From NCBI GenBank assembly GCA_904393855.1, contig CAJFNE010000021.1, forward strand, positions 1 to 16,311: a stretch of 16,311 bases of DNA, written 5' to 3'. The notes beneath the pieces are model-generated. The model ran no database searches. It had not been told where the DNA came from and saw only the letters and a program-made list of their open reading frames with translations. Positions 1 to 5,738 of this stretch are shown here, in pieces; the first letter of the stretch is position 1, and every line of letters begins with the position of its first letter. Source of the stretch: an uncultured Oscillibacter sp. Its GTDB lineage: Bacteria > Bacillota > Clostridia > Oscillospirales > Oscillospiraceae. The position numbers and the translations under genes are program-made.

Positions 1-599
1 ACGGCGTCCACCCGGCTCTCCGGGATCAGGACGTGGCTGGCCACGATGGCCTCGTCCCGCTCCCACCAGCCGGAGAGGGTGAAGGTCTGGGTGGTGGTGT
101 GGCCGTCCACGTCGAAGGTGAGGGTGAATTTCGCGCCGACCTCCGGCTCTACCCCCAGCAGCTCCAGCACCGCCGTGTCGGTGGCCGCCTCGTCGGTGTC
201 CTCCTCCGGCAGGCGGCCCTCCACCGGGTCGCAGAAGGCCCAGTGGGCGTAATTGGCATCGGCGTAGCTCACCTCCACGTGGGACTTGTTGAAGGGTACC
301 TCTGTGGGCATCCCCAGGAAGCGCCGGACACCCCACTGGTCAATGAGCGGGTCGTCCTTCAACTCGTTGAACTGCTCCTCCGTCAGATACTTGAACCCGC
401 CGTGGGAGAAGCCGCCCACCTGCCGGAAGTTGGACTGCTGGAATCCGTCGTTGATGGAGAGGGCGATGGTGAAGAGGGACGTGAACAGCACCGTGGTCAG
501 AGCGATGGCGAGAATCGCAATGAGGTTGCGGGTCCTGGCCGCCTTCATGGACCGCCAGCCCAGGCGGCGGATGGTCTTGCCGTTGGATACTTTCATCAT
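1..599 (-). CDS. FtsX/MacB-like ABC transporter permease, N-terminal part (cut by window edge)
   Basis: About 199 residues are visible on the minus strand from ATG at 597-599; the rest lies beyond position 1. The protein starts MMKVSNGKTIRRLGWRSMKAARTR. A hydrophobic membrane segment follows at about residues 24-47, then a soluble extracytoplasmic region rich in Asp/Glu, including a WAFCDPVEGRLPEEDTDEA stretch. This order (cytoplasmic basic start, one helix, large MacB-like periplasmic-core domain) is typical of FtsX-family permeases, whose other three helices would lie downstream. The start is 5 bases after the stop of the ATPase gene, and the ATPase's last codons (GGGGGTGA) could serve as its SD, so the two are co-transcribed. 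A second ATG (594-596) directly follows and could be the start. Known for the family: export of or resistance to peptides and antibiotics, or mechanotransmission. The substrate here is unknown. Confidence 0.88.
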   Translation of the reverse strand, partial: MMKVSNGKTIRRLGWRSMKAARTRNLIAILAIALTTVLFTSLFTIALSINDGFQQSNFRQVGGFSHGGFKYLTEEQFNELKDDPLIDQWGVRRFLGMPTEVPFNKSHVEVSYADANYAHWAFCDPVEGRLPEEDTDEAATDTAVLELLGVEPEVGAKFTLTFDVDGHTTTQTFTLSGWWERDEAIVASHVLIPESRVDA

Positions 600-604
600 G
601 ATGC

Positions 605-1276
605 TCACCCCCGCACCACGATCCGGCCGTCCTCGATGCGGATGATCCGGTCCGCCATCTGGGCCAGCTCCTCGTTGTGGGTGATCATAACAATGGTTTG
701 GCTGAACTTCTGGGCGGTGACCTTCAAAAGGCCCATCACGTCCAGGCTGGTGGCGGAGTCCAGGTTGCCGGTGGGCTCATCCGCCAGGATGATGGCGGGC
801 TTGGCCGCCAGGGCCCGGGCGATGGCCACCCGCTGCTGCTGGCCGCCGGAGAGGTTGCCCGGCAGGTTCTGGAGCTTCGCCTCCAGGCCCAATGTCTCGA
901 TGATCTGGTCCACATAGGCCTGATCCGGCGTTTTGCCGTCCAGCTGGATGGGCAGGACGATGTTCTCATACACGTTCAGCACCGGCACCAGGTTGTAGTT
1001 CTGGAACACGAAGCCGATCTTCCGCCGGCGGAAAATCGTCAGCTCCTCGTCGCGCATGGCGGAAAGCTCCCGGCCGTCCACGGTGACGGTGCCGCTGGTG
1101 GGCCGGTCCAGCCCGCCCAGCATGTGGAGCAGGGTGGACTTGCCGGAGCCGGAGGTACCCACCACCGCCACGAACTCGCCTTTCTCCACCGTGAGATTCA
1201 CCCCGTCCAGGGCCCGGACCTCCGTGTCGCCGGAGCCGTACACCTTTCGCAGATCCTTCGTTTCCAAAATCGTCAT
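605..1276 (-). CDS. ABC transporter ATP-binding protein (MacB/LolD-type)
   Basis: A 223-residue ATPase that would power the FtsX-like permease encoded directly after it. Walker A is GTSGSGKS at residues 40-47. The signature is LSGGQQQRVAIARAL, Walker B is IILADEPTGNLD, and the H-loop is in MITHNEE. ADEPTGNLD and the ~225-residue length are typical of the MacB/LolD/BceA group. The frame stays open upstream to 1462. I chose ATG 1274-1276 because GGGAGGAAT lies a few bases before it and family alignment begins at MTILETKDLRKVYG. It lies downstream of a response regulator/kinase pair on the same strand, separated by 228 bp that contain two strong inverted repeats. The transporter is therefore probably a target of that two-component system (inference). 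Confidence 0.93.
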   Translation of the reverse strand: MTILETKDLRKVYGSGDTEVRALDGVNLTVEKGEFVAVVGTSGSGKSTLLHMLGGLDRPTSGTVTVDGRELSAMRDEELTIFRRRKIGFVFQNYNLVPVLNVYENIVLPIQLDGKTPDQAYVDQIIETLGLEAKLQNLPGNLSGGQQQRVAIARALAAKPAIILADEPTGNLDSATSLDVMGLLKVTAQKFSQTIVMITHNEELAQMADRIIRIEDGRIVVRG

Positions 1277-1297
1277 AGATGATTCCTCCCAGGAAAA

Positions 1298-1327
1298 AGT
1301 CTGTATTGCCTTTCGACAATACAGACT
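1298..1327 (-). promoter_or_regulatory. Perfect 11-bp inverted repeat in front of the ABC transporter genes
   Basis: AGTCTGTATTG (1298-1308) and CAATACAGACT (1317-1327) are exact reverse complements around an 8-base loop. Read on the minus strand, the stem is followed by a run of five T, so it has the form of a weak intrinsic terminator, only about 20 bases before the ATPase start. It could end the regulator/kinase transcript, act as an attenuator for the transporter, or be a DNA operator. An extended -10-like TGG-TACAGT (minus strand, 1325-1330) overlaps its outer edge, without a good -35. Confidence 0.55.
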
Positions 1328-1343
1328 GTACCAAAGAAATCTT

Positions 1344-1386
1344 TCCACATTCTTTCTGAAATCTAACAGGTTTGAAAGAATGTGGA
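1344..1386. repeat. Perfect 13-bp inverted repeat upstream of the ABC transporter operon
   Basis: TCCACATTCTTTC (1344-1356) and GAAAGAATGTGGA (1374-1386) match exactly as reverse complements with a 17-base spacer. It lies directly upstream (minus-strand sense) of the second inverted repeat at 1298-1327, and 68 to 110 bp before the ATPase start. This is a plausible binding site for the neighbouring OmpR-family regulator, or a leader RNA hairpin. The sequence alone cannot tell these apart. Confidence 0.5.
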
Positions 1387-1391
1387 GTTCG

Positions 1392-1484
1392 GAGATAGAA
1401 GATAGGAGCTGTGGAGCCGCCGAAGGCGGCGATTCCAAATGGTTCCGCGCCGGAGTCCCCATGTGGAGGTCTATCTTTTATCTC
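1392..1484. repeat. 93-bp segment with terminal inverted repeats and an internal hairpin
   Basis: GAGATAGAAGATAG (1392-1405) is matched by CTATCTTTTATCTC (1471-1484), complementary at 13 of 14 positions. Inside is a hairpin GCCGCC-gaa-GGCGGC (1416-1430). The word TGTGGAG occurs at 1381-1387, 1410-1416 and 1462-1468. No gene is visible in this part of the 1277-1504 gap. The layout resembles a small non-autonomous repeat, but no target duplication is evident and the arms are low-complexity purine/pyrimidine tracts, so chance is possible. Confidence 0.3.
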
Positions 1485-1504
1485 TTATCTCTCATCTCAA
1501 CTCT

Positions 1505-2419
1505 TCACTCTGCTCTCGGCAGGAACAGCGAAAACGTACTCCCCTCCCCCGGGCGGCTGGCGACTTTCAGGTATCCGCCCTGGCCGGCGGCGATCTGGCG
1601 GGCCAGGTACAAGCCGATACCCACCCCCTCCTCCTCGCTGGCGGAGGGGGAGCGGTAGAACCGCTGGAAGATCTTCGCCTGCTCCGCCTCCGGGATGCCG
1701 GGGCCGGTGTCCGTCACGTCGATCCGGCAGAACAGCTCGTACCCCACGGCCCGGAGGGTGACGCGGCCCCCCGCCGGGGTGTACTTCACGGCGTTATCCA
1801 CCAGGTTGTAGAGGGCCTCCGTGGTCCACTTGGGGTCGAACTTGGCGGTCAGGTCCGTGGGCTCCGCCGTGAGGACGATGTCCTTGGCCTCCGCCTTGGG
1901 GGCGGCCTGGGACGCCGCGTCCTCCAACAGCTGTTGGAGGCCATGACGCTTGGGCGTCATGGCCAGGACGCCGGTCTCCAGCCGGGAGGTCTTCACCAGG
2001 GCGTCGATGAGGAACCGGAGCTTCTCCGCCTGTCCCTCCAGGGCGGAGACATAGCCTCGGCTCTCCGGCGGCAGGTCCTGCTCCTCCAGCAGCTGGGCGT
2101 ACAGCAGGAGGTTCGCGATGGGGGTCTTCGTCTGGTGGGAGATGTCCCCGATCAGGGTCTTGATGGCGTCCTTCTCCTCCGCTAAATTCCGGGCGGACAC
2201 GGCGTTGGAGGCGAGATAATGGGCCATCCGGGTCTCCAGGGCGGAGAGGCGGCTCTCGTCATAGAGGGACTCCTGAAAGTCCCCCCGGGTGGCGTCGTCC
2301 AGCATCTGGTCCAGGGTATCCAGCATCCGGCGGGTCCGCAGATGGGTCCAGAGGGCAAACCCCACCGCCGCCAGTAGGACCAGAATTGCCAGAGCCGGCA
2401 GAATGGATTCCAGCGTCAT
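1505..2419 (-). CDS. Sensor histidine kinase
   Basis: A 304-residue membrane histidine kinase. A single hydrophobic segment lies at about residues 6-25, with almost no extracytoplasmic sensor domain. A linker with acidic and basic residues follows. The dimerisation/phosphoacceptor box is DISHQTKTPIANL, with the phosphorylated His at residue 95. The catalytic domain carries an N-box (LYNLVDNAVKYTP), a G1 box (DTGPGIP) and a G2 box (GVGIGLYLARQI). Its ATG (2417-2419) comes one base after the stop of the response regulator, so translation is coupled and the two form a pair. The tiny sensor suggests signalling through the membrane segment or a partner protein, possibly the downstream ABC transporter (inference). 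Confidence 0.94.
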   Translation of the reverse strand: MTLESILPALAILVLLAAVGFALWTHLRTRRMLDTLDQMLDDATRGDFQESLYDESRLSALETRMAHYLASNAVSARNLAEEKDAIKTLIGDISHQTKTPIANLLLYAQLLEEQDLPPESRGYVSALEGQAEKLRFLIDALVKTSRLETGVLAMTPKRHGLQQLLEDAASQAAPKAEAKDIVLTAEPTDLTAKFDPKWTTEALYNLVDNAVKYTPAGGRVTLRAVGYELFCRIDVTDTGPGIPEAEQAKIFQRFYRSPSASEEEGVGIGLYLARQIAAGQGGYLKVASRPGEGSTFSLFLPRAE

Positions 2420-2420
2420 A

Positions 2421-3098
2421 TCACTTCACCACCCAGGTATAGCCCACGCCGTAGACCGTTTTCAAAAACCGGGGCTTGGAGGGGGTCTCCTCCAGCTTGT
2501 CCCGCAGCCGCTTCACCGTCACGGAGAGGGCGTTCTCCTCCACGAACTCCGCCCCGTCCGGCCACACCCGGTCCAGCAGCGTCTCCCGGGGCACCGTTCT
2601 GCCCCGGTTCTCCACCAGCACCCGCAGCAGCCGCTGCTCCGTCTTGCTCAACTCCACCAGCTGCCCGTTTTTACGGAACTCCATCCGGTCGAAGTCCAGG
2701 GACAGGCCCTCCGCCTCATAGCGGGCGGTGGGAGCCGGGGTCCCCCGGCGCAGCTGGGCGTTCACCCGGGCCCGCAGCACCGCCAGGGAGAAGGGCTTTG
2801 TGATGTAGTCGTCCGCCCCCAGCTCCAGCCCCGCCACGATGTCCGTCTCCAGGTCGTTGGCGGTCAGCAGGATCACCGGCACGGCGCGGCTTTCCCGCAC
2901 CTCCCGCAGCAAATCCAGCCCGCTGCCATCGGGCAGGTTCACATCCAAAATCAGCAGGTCAAAGTCCCCCTGCTCCAGGGCGCTCCGGGCTTGGGCCGCC
3001 GTGCCGCACAGCGTCACGTGCAGCTCCCCGCTCTCCAGGGCCAGGCAGATCCCCCGGCCCAGGGCCCCGTCGTCCTCCAGCAGCAGCAATTCCCGCAT
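2421..3098 (-). CDS. OmpR-family response regulator
   Basis: A 225-residue DNA-binding regulator. The receiver domain covers about residues 1-115. It has the acidic pair in LEDD near the start, the phosphoacceptor Asp52 in LLILDVNLP, and the conserved Lys in DDYITKPF. The C-terminal winged helix (about 128-225) shows LSKTEQRLLRVLVENRGRTVPRETLLDRVW and ends in the typical KTVYGVGYTW. ATG 3096-3098 is preceded by GGGAGG at good spacing. It is the first gene of its unit, has a clear promoter at 3123-3151, and runs into the kinase gene with a one-base gap. Its most likely targets are its own promoter and the ABC transporter downstream (inference). Confidence 0.95.
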   Translation of the reverse strand: MRELLLLEDDGALGRGICLALESGELHVTLCGTAAQARSALEQGDFDLLILDVNLPDGSGLDLLREVRESRAVPVILLTANDLETDIVAGLELGADDYITKPFSLAVLRARVNAQLRRGTPAPTARYEAEGLSLDFDRMEFRKNGQLVELSKTEQRLLRVLVENRGRTVPRETLLDRVWPDGAEFVEENALSVTVKRLRDKLEETPSKPRFLKTVYGVGYTWVVK

Positions 3099-3122
3099 GG
3101 CGCTCCCTCCCTTTCCCCGGCC

Positions 3123-3151
3123 AGTATACCATAGCGCCGGCGCTTCGTAAA
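3123..3151 (-). promoter_or_regulatory. Sigma-A type promoter of the regulator/kinase operon, with a palindrome in the spacer
   Basis: On the minus strand, -35 TTTACG (3146-3151) and -10 TATACT (3123-3128) are separated by exactly 17 bases, and a TG motif precedes the -10 (extended -10). A perfect 12-bp palindrome AGCGCCGGCGCT (3133-3144) fills most of the spacer, where a bound protein would block RNA polymerase. The predicted RNA start is about 20 bases before the regulator's ATG. Confidence 0.7.
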
Positions 3152-3421
3152 TTCCTTTTGCTGTCCGCCCGGATATGTGGGCGGGGGCGGCTCTCCCAAG
3201 CCGCCCTCAGCTTGTCGAAATGCTTTTCGACAAGCTGACCATGTGTTCCGAACTTCCGCGAAGTTCGGAACACGTTTGATTTCACAAGCGCAGGAAACCC
3301 CTCCTGGGTTTCCCGCGCACACCCTTCCTTCCCGCTATCTGAAATTTCGCGCTCTCCCCGGCAGTGCGCGGCGGGGGCGGCACTCCCAAGCCGCCCCCGC
3401 CTCTATGATCAACACACACAT
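3152..3421. repeat. Non-coding mosaic of five hairpins between two near-identical GC-rich stem-loops
   Basis: No gene is visible in this 270-bp gap. It holds a chain of inverted repeats. (A) GGGCGGC/GCCGCCC at 3185-3191/3200-3206. (B) 13-bp perfect arms at 3208-3220/3225-3237 (CAGCTTGTCGAAA). (C) 14-bp perfect arms with a 3-base loop at 3243-3256/3260-3273 (GTGTTCCGAACTTC). (D) 13-bp arms with one mismatch at 3288-3300/3306-3318. (E) 12-bp perfect arms at 3370-3381/3390-3401. A and E share the stem and nearly the same loop (TCTCCCAA against ACTCCCAA), so they form a direct repeat about 190 bp apart. E lies just after the stop of the DUF624 gene and may end that transcript, though no T-run follows on that strand. 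Confidence 0.75.
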
Positions 3422-4081
3422 TTATTCCTCGGGCAGCTCCGGGTCCTCCGGAGTCTCCGGGGTGTCCGGCTCCGCCGGCATGTATTTTCGGAACACCCGC
3501 TCCATCACCAGGGACCACGCCAGCGCGGTGACGCAGGGCAGCACCAGCGCCAGCACCACCAGCGCCCAGGCGGCCAACGCCGCCGCCAGGCCGATCAGGA
3601 CGATGACCAGCGTATAGGGCAGATACCCCATGGTGATGCGCAGTCCCGTCGCCATCAGCCCGCCGGGGCGGAACGTGAACCGGGAGAGCAGCGGGAACAT
3701 CCAGCAGAAAGTCCCCACAGGGATCAGCAGCAGCACGAAGTACGCCGCCGCAGCCATGCGGGCGCCCCCGATATCCGCCAGCCCCCCGGCCCACAGGACC
3801 CGCAGGATCCACACCATCCCCAGCAGGGCGGCGCCCCAGATCACCGTGACAATGGTGGCCGTGACCAGCTCCTGCCGGAAGGTGCGGAGGAACCGCCGCC
3901 AGGAGGCCTGCTCCCCACCCCGGACGCATTTCACCGCCGCGTCATACAGCGCCGCGGTGGCCGCCCCCAGGGTCACCAGGGGAATGGAGCAGATCAGCCA
4001 CAACGCACTCAGCAGCAGGATGTCCGCGAATTTGGAAATCATGCTCCAGAATGCGTTCTCCGGATTGAATATGGAGGCCAA
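3422..4081 (-). CDS. DUF624/YesL-like integral membrane protein
   Basis: A 219-residue protein with about five hydrophobic segments. Its start, (M)ASIFNPENAFWSMISKFADILLLSALWLICSIP, then VTLGAATAALYD, matches my memory of the DUF624 (YesL-like) pattern. The C-terminus is a short acidic, proline-rich tail (PDTPETPEDPELPEE). I chose TTG at 4079-4081 because GGGGAGG sits 8 bases before it. An in-frame ATG at 4145-4147 would add 22 residues (MCASPPFGGEAPGCW...) encoded by an intergenic hairpin, which is not credible. The gene follows the sugar kinase on the same strand after 68 bp. DUF624 proteins are often found beside carbohydrate ABC transporters, but their function is not established. A helper role in transport is inference. 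Confidence 0.82.
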   Translation of the reverse strand: MASIFNPENAFWSMISKFADILLLSALWLICSIPLVTLGAATAALYDAAVKCVRGGEQASWRRFLRTFRQELVTATIVTVIWGAALLGMVWILRVLWAGGLADIGGARMAAAAYFVLLLIPVGTFCWMFPLLSRFTFRPGGLMATGLRITMGYLPYTLVIVLIGLAAALAAWALVVLALVLPCVTALAWSLVMERVFRKYMPAEPDTPETPEDPELPEE

Positions 4082-4115
4082 AAGACATTCCTCCCCTCTC
4101 TCCCAACACCCCGGT

Positions 4116-4141
4116 GCCTCCCCGCCGAAAGGCGGGGAGGC
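4116..4141 (-). other. GAAA-loop hairpin between kinase and DUF624 genes
   Basis: GCCTCCCCGCC (4116-4126) pairs perfectly with GGCGGGGAGGC (4131-4141) around GAAA, just after the kinase stop. A T-run follows on the plus strand only (4147-4151), so for the genes' own transcript it is more likely an mRNA-stabilising or processing hairpin than a terminator. It would lower DUF624 expression relative to the kinase or protect the upstream message. Confidence 0.6.
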
Positions 4142-4149
4142 GCACATTT

Positions 4150-5529
4150 TTATTTCGCCAGCTCCGGCAGGGAGGCCGCCGCCGCGGACTGGCCCACCCG
4201 GCGGAACTTCTCGTCCGGCAGGGTGATCCGGATGGCCTCGGCCACCTCCGGGTACTCCTCGGCCAGGGCCGCCTTGCAGGTCTCCAGCAGCAGGTCGCCG
4301 CCCCGGCCGGACATGACCCGGCCCAGCAGCAAGACATATTTATAATGATACAGGTCATAATAGAGGGCCAGGGTGTGGGCCAGATACACGCCGATGGAGC
4401 GGTAGATGGCCTCCGCCGGGCTGCCCGGCGTCTCCATGAGCTTCTGGACCTCCTTGAGCTTCTCCGCCGGAGAGAGGCTCTCCGCCAGGTTGATCCCGGC
4501 GGCGGGAGCCAGCTTGATCACCGCGTCCTGAGAGAAGTACTTCACACCGCAGCCGATGTCCCCGGACCACTCGTCCACCATGGCGGCGGGGGAGGCGTCC
4601 ACCGGGACGAAAGCCAGCTCGTTGAGCCAGCCGGTGATGTTGCCTTTCTCGTCCACGTAGCCCACGGCCTCGCTGGTGCCCATGGCGATGCCCAGCACGT
4701 TGTTGTCCTCCAGGCTCATGGCGCCGGCCAGGGCGGTGACGTCGCCGTCGTTGCACACCACCAGGGGTACGTCGCCGATCTCCTTGGCGGCCCGGATATA
4801 GATGTCCTTCACCTTCTCATTGAAGAGGTCCTCCGGCACCTTCAGGAACAGGGAGGCGTTCATGGTCCGGTTATTGATATAGATGCCGGCGGAGGACACG
4901 CCGATGGCGTCCACCCGGGGCATATGGGCGGCGGCGGTCTTCATGGCGTCCACGATGCCCTGGAAGTGGTAGTCCGGGTCCGCCGTGACCTTGGGGAACC
5001 AGACCACCTCCTCGGAGAAGACGCTCTCACCGTCGATGACGGCGGAGACCTTCCGGTCGGACCCGCCGGCGTCAAAGCCGATGCGGCAGCCCTCCAGATG
5101 CCGGCCCACGGACTCGGAGTTGCTCTTCTCCGCGGGCAGCTCGTCGCAGGCCACCACCTCAAAGGGGTGCTCGTACACCTTGGCCATGAAGTCCGCGTCA
5201 AAGGCCCGGGAGCCGCCGGGGGCGTAGGCCTCCTGCAGGGTCCGCAGGATTTCCCCGTCCCCCCGGACGAAGATGCGGAAGCCGCCCTTCATCCAGAGCA
5301 TCGTCTTCACCAGCCGGTCCACGTAGTAGCGGTCCGCCTCCGCCATCTCCGGCGTGCCGTGGATGAAAGTCTCGCACACGGCCACCTGGCCGTCTGCCCG
5401 CTCCACCGCCAGGCCCAGCGGCTTGCGGGCGTCCTGCAGGAACGCCCGGTTGAATTGATACAGCGGGACGAAGCCCGGGTCCAGCTCCGGCACGCGGCGG
5501 GGGGTGATCTCAATTCCATAACATTTCAT
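4150..5529 (-). CDS. Divergent ROK-like sugar kinase with an extra N-terminal region (candidate GlcNAc or ManNAc kinase)
   Basis: A 459-residue protein, far longer than usual ROK kinases (~290-320). A ROK-like core begins near residue 150. It has a phosphate-1 loop RIGFDAGGSDRK (Asp153), GVSSAGIY, a catalytic-type Asp in VVCNDGDVTALAGA (Asp261), and a phosphate-2 loop LGIAMGTSEAVGY. The usual ROK zinc site (CxCGxxGCxE) is not present; GDIGCGVKYF stands in its place with a single Cys. Residues 1-149 form an extra region with a beta-hairpin-like LGLAVERADGQVAVCETFIHG. In this locus the expected job is ATP-dependent phosphorylation of GlcNAc (after the epimerase) or of ManNAc. The ATG is preceded by GGAGG with 8-base spacing (5538-5542). 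It is transcribed divergently from the epimerase. Sugar kinase of the ASKHA fold: likely. Exact substrate: unproven. Confidence 0.78.
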   Translation of the reverse strand: MKCYGIEITPRRVPELDPGFVPLYQFNRAFLQDARKPLGLAVERADGQVAVCETFIHGTPEMAEADRYYVDRLVKTMLWMKGGFRIFVRGDGEILRTLQEAYAPGGSRAFDADFMAKVYEHPFEVVACDELPAEKSNSESVGRHLEGCRIGFDAGGSDRKVSAVIDGESVFSEEVVWFPKVTADPDYHFQGIVDAMKTAAAHMPRVDAIGVSSAGIYINNRTMNASLFLKVPEDLFNEKVKDIYIRAAKEIGDVPLVVCNDGDVTALAGAMSLEDNNVLGIAMGTSEAVGYVDEKGNITGWLNELAFVPVDASPAAMVDEWSGDIGCGVKYFSQDAVIKLAPAAGINLAESLSPAEKLKEVQKLMETPGSPAEAIYRSIGVYLAHTLALYYDLYHYKYVLLLGRVMSGRGGDLLLETCKAALAEEYPEVAEAIRITLPDEKFRRVGQSAAAASLPELAK

Positions 5530-5591
5530 GTCTCATACCTCCGAAAAAGGATGAATTCAGGGAACCTCCGGGGGAATTTTCTCCGCACCTT

Positions 5592-5620
5592 ATGATATCA
5601 CATTCTGTCAGGCTTGTCAT
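5592..5620 (-). promoter_or_regulatory. Promoter of the kinase-DUF624 unit
   Basis: Minus strand: -35 ATGACA (5615-5620), 17-base spacer, -10 TATCAT (5592-5597), with TG one base before the -10. Each hexamer matches consensus at five of six positions. The predicted start is near 5585, giving a leader of about 56 bases before the kinase ATG. A TGAAA-N5-TTTCA-type box ends 8 bases upstream of the -35. Confidence 0.72.
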
Positions 5621-5628
5621 CCAAAAAA

Positions 5629-5643
5629 TGATAATAATTTTCA
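5629..5643. promoter_or_regulatory. Candidate RpiR-regulator box 1
   Basis: TGATA-ATAAT-TTTCA fits TGAAA-N5-TTTCA at nine of ten arm positions. Read on the minus strand (TGAAAATTATTATCA) it matches the box at 7881-7895 at 13 of 15 bases. Its centre is about 51 bases upstream of the predicted kinase start and 29 bp from box 2. Confidence 0.55.
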
Positions 5644-5656
5644 GCATTAATTTTTA

Positions 5657-5685
5657 TTGAAAAATTCTTTCCGCGCTGATACAAT
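5657..5685 (+). promoter_or_regulatory. Promoter of the epimerase-RpiR unit
   Basis: -35 TTGAAA (5657-5662), 17-base spacer, -10 TACAAT (5680-5685) with TG one base before it. Both hexamers match at five of six positions. The predicted start is near 5692. A short CCCGCG/CGCGGG hairpin (5699-5712) lies at the beginning of the leader. Confidence 0.75.
5658..5672. promoter_or_regulatory. Candidate RpiR-regulator box 2
   Basis: TGAAA-AATTC-TTTCC matches the TGAAA-N5-TTTCA pattern at nine of ten arm positions. It overlaps the -35 hexamer of the epimerase promoter and lies about 80 bases upstream of the predicted kinase start on the other strand. Bound protein could repress the epimerase/regulator unit while assisting the kinase unit. 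Confidence 0.55.
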
Positions 5686-5738
5686 GTTTCCAGAAACTCC
5701 CGCGTCCGCGGGTATTTTATGAAATGAGGTGGATTCCC

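Noticed and set aside
3152..3421. A CRISPR-like array
   Set aside because: The repeats are different hairpins, not identical units with regular unique spacers, and no cas gene is near.
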